Below are positions 1-11,367 of a stretch of DNA of 64,000 bases, piece by piece. The translations under genes were made by a program, and so were the position numbers. Origin of the DNA: Hemerocallis citrina (taxonomy: Eukaryota; Streptophyta; Magnoliopsida; Asparagales; Asphodelaceae); NCBI GenBank assembly GCA_017893485.1, contig CM030367.1, forward strand, positions 141,129,089 to 141,193,088, written 5' to 3'. How positions within the stretch are numbered: the first letter of the stretch is position 1; each line of letters starts with the position of its first letter. A model generated the notes under the pieces. It was given only the letters and a program-made list of their open reading frames with translations. It did no database searches and had not been told where the DNA came from.

Positions 1-541
1 CACTTTTATCATCACCCGGTCAAAGGTAACTTTTAATGTAATCAAAGTATATTAATCCTCGTATAGAAATATAATGATCTCAAGTCAGAGGATCATTACA
101 CCATTATCACTGTGAGTCTTTCTTATGACTTTATTTAAATATGAAGAATCTCACTGTGGGTCTATCCAGTGCCATGTAGAATCTTACATGCACCTATGTT
201 CTTGACTTTAGTATCACTATACCTATGACCAATGAGATGTGGTCATCAGTCAACAAACATACTAATCTTTATGCATTATTATTGTCCCATAATGACAATG
301 CTTGATTAGGGATATTTAGGAATATAAACACTATTCATATAATCTCATTTTTAAGTCACATACTTAAAGATATAGAATACGTATTATATATTCCAAGGAC
401 ATTTATTACTCTAACATTTTTATCGCAGTAAATTAAGACATAATAAATTAACATATAATAATCAATAGAACACAACCATTAATTAACAAAAGTATTTCCT
501 AGAAGCACAATCACATTGTCTCTAGGGCACTAACACTAACA
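1..541 (-). mobile_element. Truncated Copia-type LTR (left edge of window)
   Basis: Read on the minus strand, the sequence starts TGTTAGTGTTAGTGCCC at 541 and continues as AT-rich, non-coding sequence with the look of a plant Copia LTR. The other LTR end lies outside the window. No purine-rich tract adjoins position 541 on the right, so this is more likely a 5' LTR or solo LTR than a 3' LTR. Element type is inferred from the terminal sequence only. Confidence 0.5.
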
Positions 542-2690
542 GTTTTTATTCTGAGCCTACAAGTGTTAAGAAAAACCGAAAGAAAGAAGTTGATCAACAC
601 AACATCTTCTTTGAGGTATGTTGAAAGGTGGTTATGCAGTGGCTTAAAATTTATTTTGTTTTTTAGGTTGTTTCTCATCATGCAGTGTAAGAAATGTATC
701 GATAACTTTATGTATGAAATGTATCTATAACTCTATGTAACTTTATGTATGAAATGTTACTGAGTTCAAAATTTTGAATATTTGTATGACTAGATGGAGT
801 ACCCAACAATAGATGATTGGTTGGAACTGCATAATTGCTCAATTTTTATGGTAATTTGATTATGCATCTTTTATGAGAGCTTGAAGTTATGTGCACACTT
901 TGTTATTAGTTGATGAATCTACAAAATTTCAAGGTAAGGGCATCTTTGCAGAACCCCAAGGTAATGCCCGGACCTTCAACTCGAAGGAGAACCTTGACTT
1001 AAATCCTACAATTAAGAAATAAAGAAACAAACAAACAAACAAACAAAAAGTATAAATAAATCACAAATGACTGAATTAGACTAAGAAGAAATTTAGAATT
1101 TGAAACCACTCTAGTATCAGCATGCGAAATAATGCAATGGCTCAGTAAGTTGGGTTCAGAAAAATTTCGAGTTCTCTCAGTTCATTAAAGAGCTCAACTG
1201 TGAGTAAAATCTATGAGGACTGTGTTCAGTATAGTTTACTTAGAAAATTTTTGGCAAGTTCAAAAGGAAACCTCAGTAGCCAGCTAATTCAGCTAATTCA
1301 ATGCTGAACTTATCATGCACAGAACTCTATCTATTTGTGTGGTCTAAATGCTGATGTTCAAGTTCTACACAAATTCAAGTATTCCCACAGCACAATATGC
1401 TCGAATCGACGATGATAATATATCAACCTTCTACTATGTGAACCATCCAGCAAAGAAGACCACATTAAATACCAACAGCGATAAAGTATTTCATCATACA
1501 TAAAAATAACGAAGGTAGTACATAATAGAAAAACTTAAAGGGGTCTAGTGAAGCAAACAGAAACAAAGTAACTATAGCAATTGATCAGTACAAACCAAAT
1601 TTTACAAAATCAAGTATTACAAAATGTTTCTGTTACAACCAGCAAGCTTACTTCTTTCACTTCCACAAAAGACAAAATACAAATTTGCAAGCTTACTTCT
1701 TCTTACTACTTCAACACCACCATCACAACCACCACCACCACACCATCCCAGGCCAAAAAGCTTAATCCATCACTAATAAACAAATGCTAATTACCCCTTA
1801 ACATGTTGAAGTTGCATTAAATTAGCTCAAAATTAAAGGTGCACTAATTTCTTTATTTTTACGTACAGCCACAGAAGAAAGCACAGGTTAACAATTGAAT
1901 TTTATGAGATTGCACAAAGAAATGGAAGCTGTTCCCGTGGATCTTTAGCACTCACAACCATGCTCTTGCCTTCTTCTCAGAAACCTGGCAACCAACATGA
2001 GGAGAAAATAAACCACAACATATATACCAAAAAATAAAGAAGCAAGTACATAAATATATGTATTATAAAGAATTGCAGGTACACTTTTGACTTGGAGATA
2101 AAACCACATACCACTCAGCTGTTCTTCAAGAGTGTTTGACGAACATGATAAAGCTGGAAATTTTAAATCACAGGGTATCATAAAATTCAGGATAGACAGC
2201 CAGACAGGGTTTTGAACAACAACAAAAAATTCAGCAAAAATATCTGTAGGCTCAGAACAACAACAACAACAAAAAACTTTTGTAGGCTCACAAAAAAATC
2301 TGTAGGCTCAGAACAACACCACCAAAAAAATGTGTAAGCTCAGAACAACAATAACTTGTAGGACCCTACACAAGTGCTGCAAATATTTCCAAGTCAATCA
2401 CTTTAACAACAACAATGATAAATTTCAAAATATACATGAATATGTATACCAATAGCCGAAAACAGAATCTGAACATGAAGCTGAAATGACTTGCCCACTA
2501 ACTTGGTAGGAGGGTGCAAAAAAACAAAATCATTTTACTTGTCTTGTACAAACTTTTCATCACTGCCTACACACTCCAAAAGGAAAAAATCATGAATAAA
2601 CAAAATCATGCATAAACTTTTCATCACTGCCTACTAACTGAAGAAAATAACACAAAGGAAAAATTCCAACAGATCTAGAGCTACAAGGCC
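542..2690. other. No gene recognised; AT-rich sequence with simple repeats
   Basis: I see no convincing gene here. The stretch contains an (AAAC)n run near 1024-1046, a short ACC-rich run near 1720-1745 and CAA-rich sequence after 2218. An open frame on the minus strand at 1945-2181 has a hydrophobic segment but no recognisable family, no clear start context and no partner exons, so it is not called. Confidence 0.4.
2218..2350. repeat. Imperfect CAA-rich tandem repeat
   Basis: The motif TGTAGGCTCA followed by a CAACAA-rich or A-rich tract recurs about every 30-55 bp (near 2248, 2281, 2301 and 2335). It looks like local slippage and duplication, with no sign of coding. Confidence 0.6.
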
Positions 2691-2691
2691 A

Positions 2692-2833
2692 ATATCATGT
2701 AGTTAGAAACTATTATAACCCTTCACTTCTCATCTAATAGTTAACTAATTAATATCATGTGGTTAGAAACTATTATAACCCTTCACTTCATATCATGTAG
2801 TTAGAAACTATTATAACCCTTCACTTCATATCA
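2692..2833. repeat. 38-bp direct repeat, three copies plus a partial
   Basis: The unit begins ATATCATGTAGTTAGAAAC and ends with ACCCTTCACTTC. Copies begin near 2692, 2752 and 2790, and a partial copy begins near 2828. The second and third copies are adjacent, and the first is separated by about 20 bp of spacer. Confidence 0.8.
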
Positions 2834-3139
2834 TGTAGTCATTTCTCAACTTCTTTCTTTCTCAGATTCAGCTACTCTCTCCCGTTCTCTCTCTTTTTAA
2901 CGAATCCGAAAATTGATCCATTTTCTAATAGGATTGAATAAGGGAAAATATAACATGAAAGCAAAATTCCATTTCATGATGTAAAAAGCCAAATTGCTTC
3001 TACTGCATAATTGCTGCAACTGGAAAATTCCATTCCACTGTATGACATGTTCAAAATCTATGTCATCGGTCATCATTCTCTGAATTTAGCAACATTCAGT
3101 GAAGTGACAATCGTAAAGCTCAGATTAGATTATTTCATC

Positions 3140-3480
3140 ACTAGTCAGCCCTATTAATCATTAAATCATAGTGTGCAACTTCAAAAACATAATCCATCTC
3201 ATCATCACTTACAACCAATAAGGAAAAATAAAGCTCAGATAGGATTAATTCATCACTAATCACTCCTACAAATTATTAAATAAATGATTCATAGTGTGCA
3301 ACTACATAAACATAATCCATTTCATCATCACTTGTAAAACTAGAATCCAAGTTATCCAACGAGGAAGCAAACTCACAATCACATGAATATAACAGACTAT
3401 TTGGGGAATCGAATACTTCCCTGACATATTGTAGCTGATCACTTGTTCCACACACTATTCTTGAGATGCAAACATTACCT
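3140..3480 (-). pseudogene. Duplicated exon-like acidic segment, unknown family
   Basis: On the minus strand an open segment from 3480 to 3276 follows a plausible splice acceptor (TTAATTTGTCAG). It encodes an acidic, serine-rich stretch ending SDDEMDYVYVVAHYESFI and a stop. A second, shorter copy lies just downstream on the same strand (about 3215-3140). It encodes SDDEMDYVFEVAHYDLM in frame and then a stop. A CT-rich sequence with AAACCCTA motifs lies upstream on the same strand (3600-4260) and resembles a plant 5' leader. I do not recognise the protein. It may be the last exon of a small host gene, or of a gene carried by a transposon. The in-frame preservation of both copies is the only evidence for past coding. 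Confidence 0.25.
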
Positions 3481-3740
3481 GACAAATTAATTAACAATAA
3501 AGAGTTTAAACAAGTGAATGGAAAACATATAACAATTTTCAAAGCATAGCAATTAATTTACACAATAAGGGAATTGAAAAAAAAAATTTGGGAAAAAAAT
3601 TATTTACCAAATTCATACTTGAACGAAGATGTCGGGGAGAAGAAGAAAGGTGGAGTTAGGGTTTCGATCGGGTGAAAGGAGGAGAAGAAAGCTCAGAAAT
3701 GTTTACCAAAATTATACAATCCATTTTCCATTAAAACGGA

Positions 3741-4170
3741 CCAAAATCAAAAACCCTAGCTTTGAATCGCCCAGGAAATGGAGATGGGCGACGCATCGAA
3801 GAGAGGGGAGAACGGGAGAGATGAGAAATGACCAAAATCAGAAACCCTAGCTTTGAATCGCTCAGGAAATGGAGATGGGCGACGCATCGAAGAGAGGGAG
3901 AGAACAGGAGAGATGAGAAATGACCAAAATCAGAAACCCTAGCTTCGAATCGCTCAGGAAATGGAGATGGGCGACGTGTCGAAGAGAGGGAGTGAATGGG
4001 AGAGATGAGAAACCCCCAAAATCAGAAACCCTGAGCTTTTCTTGGATTCGTCAAAGAGAGAGAGAACGGGAGAGAGTAGAGTTCGATTGAGAAAGAAAGA
4101 AGCTGAGAGAGAACGGGAGAGAGTAGCGTTCGATTGAGAAAGAAAGAAGCTGAGAAATGACTATTTTGCC
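3741..4170. repeat. 92-bp tandem repeat and adjoining 50-bp duplication
   Basis: Units start with ACCAAAATCAGAAACCCTAG near 3741, 3830 and 3922, and a diverged one starts near 4014. Each contains GGAAATGGAGATGGGCGACG and GA-rich sequence. A second, roughly 50-bp unit with GTTCGATTGAGAAAGAAAG follows twice (about 4052-4150). On the minus strand the array is CT-rich with AAACCCTA boxes, like a plant promoter or 5' leader. Confidence 0.75.
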
Positions 4171-4296
4171 CTTCAACATATCAATTGATAGACGGATCAA
4201 ATCTTGACCATCAAATCGCAATCGAACGGTTGGGACTCTCAGCTCTCGATAAGAATCTCAGCTTTCCAGCTCTTAATAGACTCACTCTATATATAT

Positions 4297-5140
4297 ACTA
4301 GATTTGCCCGTGGACACGTGCCTACGGCCCGTCTTCGGAACGATACAACACACGAAAAGCCTTATAAACAGTAAAACAATAATTATGTAGTTCAAGTTTG
4401 AATAGTATGACAATAATTAGTTGTAAATAAAAGTCCATGTTTCTATTGGTATATGTTGAAAAATAATTATAAATGAGGGTGTAAAATCCAACTTCTTAGA
4501 ACTTTAAGGGTGGAAAATGATGAAATTTAACTGTTGAAGAGATATTTGCGATTTTCAATATAACATGGGCAATATTCCTTCAAAAAAAAATATATAACAT
4601 GTGCAATAAAAAAACATAAAAATTCTGAAAATTTTACAAACCTGAAATCTTAAAATCTAAATTTCTAAGTAAGTTAAGAAAGAATGGGAGAGAGAGAGAG
4701 AGGGAGAGAGAGAAAGAGAGAAATATGAAAAAGTGAAGAGAGAAGAGAGAGATAGTAATAAAGTAATGAATTTTTTAGTTTTGGGGGGAAAATTTTAATT
4801 TTGGGGTTTGAAATTTTGGGCGGAAAAATATGTTTTGTGATAATCAATCTAGCCCATTGATTTTAGGGGAGATTGAATAACAGCCACTTGATAGCTTTCT
4901 TTCTAATTTAAAATATAGATATATATATATATGGTTTCCATGGACTTTTATACCCCAATTTATAATTATTTTTTACCATATACTAATGGAAACTTGGACT
5001 TTTATTTATAACTAATTATTGTCATGCTATTCAAATTTCAGCTACATAATTGTTGATTTACTGTTTACAAGACTTTTCATATGCTATATCATTTTGAAGG
5101 CGTGCCGTAGGGACGTGGCCATGGGCAAACCTAGTGTATA
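4297..5140. mobile_element. Long-TIR foldback/MULE-like non-autonomous element
   Basis: The left end TACTAGATTTGCCCGTGG is mirrored at the right end by GGGCAAACCTAGTGTA. The inverted similarity continues inward for well over 100 bp on each side, for example CCTACGGC against GCCGTAGGG, and AAAGTCCATGTTTC against its complement near 4990. Both ends lie in TATA-rich target sequence. The interior holds a GA microsatellite (about 4690-4755) and no gene. Assignment to MULE rather than another foldback class is tentative. Confidence 0.65.
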
Positions 5141-5380
5141 GATATGTTATACATTTGTGAGGCGAAAAATGTTACATGTACTTTTAACTGTGCCCCAAGT
5201 TTTTTCTACTGATTATGGGGTGATATTAATTGTTTAAGGGTTTTGTTGCAGATCTGACTATCAAAATTTCAAAATAACCTATTGTTTATCACACTGTAAT
5301 TAGTGGAGGGCAATTTTTAGGCACTCAAAAAGTATTATAACAACGGTCTGTGTGACTCGTGAGGCCACATAAAGAATATA

Positions 5381-5568
5381 TCTCTAATATTATAATGGGA
5401 GAAGGCCTTAGTGTCATTTGTAAATATTTTGTCATTCTACCAACCCGTATAACACACGTGCATAATTATTATAAAGGCGGTCCAAGGTTCAAATCAAAGA
5501 CAACATCTAAATTTTTATTTTAAAAAACTATATTTATTAAAACGTACATCGCACGTGTAAACTGCTAG
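5381..5568 (+). mobile_element. Small non-autonomous Helitron
   Basis: The element begins TCTCTAATATTATAATGGGA and ends with a GCACGTG-containing hairpin-like segment followed by CTAG. It is inserted between A (5380) and T (5569), the expected Helitron target. It has no TIRs, no target duplication and no gene. Confidence 0.75.
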
Positions 5569-5951
5569 TGATCTATAATCACAACTGAAATTTCTAATTA
5601 TTATAGTAAAGATAAAATTTATTTCTGTTGACTTGATAATAAATAGAAATCCTCAATTCTAATCACAATTTCTAGAATCAATCTTCTTCTTAAATCTCAA
5701 TCTCCATACTAAAATTTCAAAAGAAGTATGAGATAAGATTGTAACAACCATACATGTCTGTTTTATCATATACTTATATTTACTGTATTAAGTCTTTTAG
5801 CAACGGGTAAAGGTCTGAGGTTTAAATCCCATTATCTTACCACCTAGTGAAATTGAATGCCACAATTGAAATTGAAGCCTAAACGTGTCAATAATTTGGA
5901 AGGAGGCTCTAAAGTCTAAATGCAATTTAGTTAGGGGTATTGTGCGATCTA

Positions 5952-6025
5952 ACACATTCTCCACTAATGAAACGATGGCTTCGGTCATCTTCTTATAAAA
6001 AAAAAAAAAAACACATTCTCCACTA
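5952..6025 (+). mobile_element. Very short retroposed insert with poly(A) and 15-bp TSD
   Basis: A 15-bp direct repeat (ACACATTCTCCACTA) at 5952-5966 and 6011-6025 flanks only 44 bp. The insert contains ATGGCTTCGGTCATCTTC and ends in a poly(A) tract. This is the structure of a severely 5'-truncated LINE or SINE integration. tRNA-like B-box sequence (GGTTTAAATCCC) lies just upstream near 5820 and may belong to an older SINE. Confidence 0.7.
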
Positions 6026-6163
6026 CATTGTACTGTTTTCTGAAGTACAATTATTTATGAAGAATGTATCAGAACATGTTGTAGAGTAAAGTTTATGTAT
6101 AAAGATTATATATCGGTGCCTTTTAGTTTGACAAAGAAGCCTGTTTGGAGAAATAAATTCCTA

Positions 6164-7503
6164 GAGCATCTACAATGGTGTTTGCTATTTTTTTGGCAGA
6201 ATGATAAAACGAAAAATAACAATTTTGAGAAGCGCCACATTGGTTTATTTGCTAAATTTGAATATTGTTATTTTTGTTATCGGACGGAACATGAGAGGTA
6301 TTTTTGTAATTTTTTTTTGAAAATTAAATAGTGTTAGTTATTAAATAGTCATTATTTAATTAATTAGTGATTAAATAATACTAAATCATAATTAAATTAA
6401 TAAAGTAAGTGATTAGTGGGTGTGTGGGGGGTGATTAGGGAGTTTTGAAAGTGACTTTTGATTAGGGAGTTTTGAAAGTGACTTTTTGCACACAAACGGG
6501 ACATGTCGTCCCATCTCTTTATTTTTTAGGACAAAATGTCTCGTCCGATGCATTTCTTGTGTGTGTCCCATCTCTCTATTTTTTAGGACAACATGTCCCG
6601 TCCGATGCATTTCTTGTGTGTGTGTGTGTGTTGGGGTGGTGGTGGTAGGGGGAGGGGGACGAAACAACATGTGTCGTTCGATACTATTAAAAAATAAAAA
6701 AATTATTAGGGACGGAACAACATGCTCCATCCTCTGTATTTTGAGAATCGCTAAAAAGTTTCTCATATTCGAGAGGATACTGTAGTAAATTTTTCAAAAA
6801 AAAAATGGCAATTTGAGAAACCGATGCAGTAGCCTTTTTCATTAAAAAAATTGGCAAAATGACAAATTTAAAAGACCACTGTGTCTGCTATATTTGCCAT
6901 TTTGCCAAAAAATGATAAAATAGTAGCCACATCGGTTTGCTATTTTGCCATGCAAATTTGCTACAGTAGCTTATCATATTTGAAAAACTTTTTGCTCTTT
7001 CTCGAAATATAGGTATTATTTTTTTTTTTAATGGATCGGATGGTACAACATGTAACGTCCTATAATTTTATTTTTATTTTATTTTTTTAAGTGTCGGCAT
7101 GTTTGGTCTCCCAAAAAATTAAAAAATAGAAAAATTAGTCGGACGGGTTGACCAGTCCAGAGAGAAAAAATCTCCAACAGGATAACATGTGCCTTTTGAG
7201 GACTTTTGACCATGCCAAAAATGGGGATTAGACTTAATTAATGGTGTTTGGTGTTAATTAATTATATTTTAGTATTAATTAGTAACTAATTATACTAATA
7301 ATTATTTAAAAACTATTACCATTTTAATCTTTTAAAAGTTTACGAAAAAACCTCTCAGACGGAACAATATGTTCTGTCCGATTTTATTTTTATTTTTATT
7401 TTTTTCTTAAATTTTGACAAACAACCGTTGCGCGCACACCCGCTATATTCTATTTCTCAAACTGCCATTTTGCCTTTTTTGAGTGAAACCACTGTGGATG
7501 CTC
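6164..7503. mobile_element. Pong-type MITE, about 1.3 kb
   Basis: The TIRs are GAGCATC(T/C)ACA at the left and the complement of GAGCATCCACAGTGG at the right. The flanking trinucleotides are CTA and TTA. The interior holds several palindromes of the form GGAC-n-ACATGT-n-GTCC, for example near 6500, 6535, 6590, 6660, 7040 and 7350, separated by homopolymer-rich spacers. Overlapping open frames on both strands here are low-complexity and not genes. It belongs to the same broad family as elements A and C. Confidence 0.75.
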
Positions 7504-7506
7504 TTA

Positions 7507-9710
7507 CAGTGGTAGCCTATCTATATAGTAATTAAATTTAAATGTTATTTATAACTAACACGTACTTCCTTTTTTTCTTTGTAAATTAAACACAAGAATT
7601 CCAAATTTTTCCGTAATACAAATAGCAAATTTATATAAATTTTCATATAATAAGAAAGTTGTATTAATTCAAGGCTTATACTTGTAAAACTTATTCCTTA
7701 ATCAACTAATCAGACTAGTAATTTAATTTGCACATACAATGTACGTTCTAATAATTTAAAAATAATAATAATTACTAAGTCATAATCTGGTCTCGAACTT
7801 GAGACCTCCCTATAATAATAATTACTAAGTCATAATCTGGTCTCGAACTTGTGACCTCCCTTTACTCTTCACGTACTATTTACAAATTATCCCTAGTGCC
7901 ACCAACTTTTATTTTATATAAGTGACAGTTTTGTAAATAATTATGTCGTAAATAAATTTAAACTTTGTGAATATTATGTTAATTAACAACAGTCAGGGCC
8001 GACTCTGACCCATGGCAAGCTGGGCGACCGCCCAAGACCCAATTCAGAAGAGGAAAACAAAATATAATAATTATAATGAGAACAAAAATTAATACATCTA
8101 GTGCTATGATTTGGTTGAGTGGTCTAAGGTGCCAAATTTAAGCTTAGTAGTGTGGGTTCAAATGCCCCGGTCATCATCTATTTTATTTTAACTGTTTCTT
8201 TTCATTATTACCCTTATTTCTTATGCTAATTTTCATAATAATTACTATTAATTTTACTTCTCAAATAATCATTACTATCTTACTAATTTACATGATCATC
8301 ATTAATTTTATTACTCAAAATAATTTTTATTGTACATAAAATTTGAAATAAATTCGACAAATTTTAAACATTCAACATAGGACCTAAAAATAAAGTACTT
8401 ATATACCACTTACAAAAAAATTTTAGTACTCAAAATAATTTTCAAGCTTTTTTATACATTTAAAGACTATTTACCAACTATGTTTCATTAGTCTCTTCAC
8501 TATTGCCAGTTGTTTGAAATCATTTGTGGAATGATTATGTTTGATCAGAGATATAGTTTTATGTTTTAATGGGAATAACCATTGTCTTTGACTTGCTGAT
8601 GAGATCAAATCATTGTTCTTAAATATCATGGATTTAATTATTTAGGATATTGTGTTTTTAATTAGAATGAAATATAATGATTAGGTTAGTTCATTTATTT
8701 TCTGATCAATTCCTCTATTTCTACATGTTTGGGCTAGCAAATAAAATGGAAAAATAGAAGTGATACATACACACAAATAACAACATATAAGTTCTCTATA
8801 CTAGTGATAAAAATGACTTTTATAGATTTTGTTTCTCTTAACTTTCATGATCTTATGTTTAGTAGTTATTAGTACCGTAGTACCAAAAATCTTGGCTGAT
8901 ACCGAGAAGCATTGGCTGAGTTGGACAGGAAATATGCAACACTACTCCCAACATGTTCAATATTACCGATAAACGACAACCAATATTTGATGGCAGTGAT
9001 CAATACTTTCACTGATATTGAGTTTTGACACCATGATCAATACCGTATGTTTCGTCAACATGTAGGATAGATTTGGAACTGTCTCTTAATTGCACCCACA
9101 AGTAGAGGAGGAGACTGTACTTTTCTAGATCATGAATACAATTTTTAGGTCTTCTTTCTATGATGATACCATGGGTTGAAACAGTCTTTTAATATGGGGT
9201 TTTATACCCCCCCCCCCCAAACGGGCCAAACCCGCGGACATTATATCATATTTTATTAAAATATATAAAAATATAAGCGTATCTATAAAGGGCACAATTT
9301 TTTCTTCGCTCCGGACCCTAAATACCTCTGGACCGACCTGACAACAGTTCAATAAATGAATTGTTAATATAACTCCCACTTAAAAATGAATGGTTGAGTT
9401 AGATGATTGATTGTCTACAAATTACAGTTTGTTTGCAAATTACACAACCCCAACTATCATATTATAGTATTAGAGATTAGAGATATGTCCACTATGGATC
9501 CAAATATAACTAATCAAATACTTTTAATAATATCGTTAAATATTACATATTCAAAATTCAAAAACACATACTCCATATTTCACATACCCCCTCCTAATTA
9601 TGCAAATATAAAAATTCCAAATTCAAAAAGCCTAATTAAAGCTAGACATACCATATACACATAATATTCACATACCATATACTTCCCCTAGTCAAAGCCT
9701 TTAATAAATA
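7507..9710. other. No gene recognised; decayed repeats
   Basis: This AT-rich stretch holds a perfect-looking 50-bp tandem duplication (7761-7810 and 7811-7860, containing CATAATCTGGTCTCGAACTT). It also has a CAGGGCCGACTCTGACCCAT motif near 7994 that resembles the terminus of a decayed hAT-like element, and a C13-like run near 9210. I see no coding capacity. Confidence 0.4.
8100..8175 (+). repeat. tRNA-derived (SINE-like) fragment
   Basis: TTTGGTTGAGTGGTCTAAGG resembles a Pol III A box, and GTGGGTTCAAATGCCCC, about 35 bp downstream, resembles a B box. The spacing fits a tRNA-related SINE head or a tRNA pseudogene. There is no cloverleaf acceptor stem and no A-rich tail. Confidence 0.4.
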
Positions 9711-9873
9711 GTGTCAGTATAGTCTACTGGTAAACATATTTGCTGATGAGTAAGAGGTCAAAAGTTTGAGTTCCTCTTTTACCAAAAAATCTCCAGTTAA
9801 TATATATATTTGGGATTTGGGATAGAGTGTGGGTGTGCGGGGCTATAACCTTGTTCCCCAAAAAATAAAAAAA
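9711..9873 (+). mobile_element. tRNA-derived SINE
   Basis: TATAGTCTACTGGTAAAC (A-box-like) is followed by AAAGTTTGAGTTCCTC (B-box-like) near 9760. Next comes a non-tRNA body with TGGGTGTGCGGGGCTATAAC and a terminal A-rich tract (AAAAAATAAAAAAA). This is the order of parts expected of a plant SINE. I could not find a confident target duplication. Confidence 0.55.
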
Positions 9874-9897
9874 CCCTTGACAAATAATCATTTCTAA

Positions 9898-10064
9898 TCT
9901 CTAATATTATAATGGGAGAAGGTCTTAGTGTCATTTGTAAATCTACCAACGTATGCATTGCAAGTGCATAACTAATATGTAGGAGGTCTCAAGTTCGAGT
10001 CCTCACTACGCCAGATTTTTTACTTTAATTTTTGTTTAATATATTAAATGTGCATCACACGTGT
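9898..10064 (+). mobile_element. Small non-autonomous Helitron
   Basis: It starts TCTCTAATATTATAATGGGA after an A, almost identical to the start of the Helitron at 5381. It ends near GCATCACACGTG with CTAT where CTAG is expected, so the 3' end is mutated or slightly misplaced. A tRNA-like B-box sequence (AAGTTCGAGTCC) lies in the middle. Confidence 0.6.
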
Positions 10065-10110
10065 AAATTACTATCTATCTATATCTATTTATCTATAATA
10101 TGATATATAA

Positions 10111-10320
10111 TCTACTATATTAATGAGAGAGTTGGAGTTGTAAATCTACTACTTACGTGCAACACATGTGCTACTCCAACTCTCCAATTATAATATTCAC
10201 ATTTACATTTAAAAATATATAATCCTGTTTATTAAGACATGCATCGCACGTGTAAATCAGAGTTTTTACTTTAAACTTTTTAAAAATATTAATGCGTGCA
10301 TCACACGTGTATATTACTAG
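10111..10320 (+). mobile_element. Small non-autonomous Helitron
   Basis: It begins TCTACTATATTAATGAGAGA after A and ends GTGTATATTACTAG before T (10321). A GTGCATCACACGTG-type subterminal hairpin lies before the CTAG end. No TIR, no target duplication and no gene. Confidence 0.7.
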
Positions 10321-10564
10321 TAATAGGTAATGCTACACTCCCTATCAATTTTACGACTTTTCTCTTCACTATCTTAAGTGACACACTCATATTGGAGAAT
10401 AGGTGGGGAGTAGGTGACAGAGCTTCTAATAAGAGTGTGCTACCTAAGATACTGAATAAATTGATAGTGGAATTTGTAGTGGGTGTGCTTTACCCAATCC
10501 TAACTATTTCGTGCCAAAATTACACAAATACAAACAAAAATTTGCCAGGGTCAAATCCGTAAAA

Positions 10565-10789
10565 ATCCAACTAAAACAACCTGCCTCTCCTCGTAACGGC
10601 ATTCCGTTTCCCTGAGTAAACCAGCAAGCCCAATTCAGTTACCAACCCCCCCTTTAAGATTCGTGCCCTTAGATTGTGATGAGTGGGAATTGTTGTATGC
10701 GAGTGGACTGGTCGTTCGGGATGTTTACAAAGAAAGATAAAACAGAACGGGTCTAGCTCAGCTAAGTGTTCAGTATTGAGTATCCCATA
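10565..10789 (+). promoter_or_regulatory. Possible displaced upstream flank of the response-regulator gene
   Basis: This short, less AT-rich stretch immediately precedes element A. If element A and everything nested in it were absent, it would lie directly upstream of the sequence that now starts at 27,672. It could therefore be former promoter sequence of the type-B response regulator. This is positional inference; no core promoter motif is evident. Confidence 0.25.
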
Positions 10790-10914
10790 GAGCATCCACA
10801 GTCGTCAATGTGTAAATTATGCATATATGGATAAATGCATATAACATTTGGCTATTGTGTTGCAGTCGTAGAACGCTATTTTTTAGTAAATTAATTTAAA
10901 ATAATAAGAATCTC

Positions 10915-11105
10915 AGATCAGACAGAACTCGAAGTTGCGTCGAAGGGAAAAATATAATTTTTAAATGACAGACGGAAGATCACATTGCGCCGGAGGAGAA
11001 AAAAATTAAAAAAAATAAAAAAAATTGCCAGACGCAACATCAAGTTGCATCCGGCTTTTCCGGAGCTCTCTAGGACGCAACATGAAGTTGCGTCCGACAA
11101 GCTTG
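10915..11105. repeat. Left subterminal palindrome array of element A
   Basis: Four imperfect palindromes built on GACGCAAC ... GTTGCGTC or variants lie near 10921, 10970, 11030 and 11075. Matching copies occur at the other end of element A (near 19823, 27462 and 27513). Such subterminal repeats are candidate binding sites for the transposase or the Myb-like ORF1 product. Confidence 0.7.
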
Positions 11106-11367
11106 CTTTTTTTTTTTTGGATTTAATTACTTTTCCGTAATTTAAGGCTTTATTATTTCATTATATGACCAAAATACCCCCTCCTTCATTCTATATATTT
11201 CAAGGTTTATATGAACGAAGCAAACAGGCATATTTAGCTCTCGGCCAACTCTTTGTCTCAATTTGCTATTGCAAAAACTCACTGTCTCAATTCTCTCTCG
11301 CCCAATTCTCTATCTCAATTTCATAAAGCCCAACTCTCTATATCTTCTTCTTAATTAGTCAAGAAAA

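Noticed and set aside
6413..6785. Overlapping open frames of about 100-117 codons on both strands
   Set aside because: They run through low-complexity GT/AC and palindromic MITE sequence, and have no start context or family.
8100..8175. Possible functional tRNA gene
   Set aside because: It has A- and B-box-like motifs but no acceptor stem, anticodon arm or Pol III terminator at the right place.
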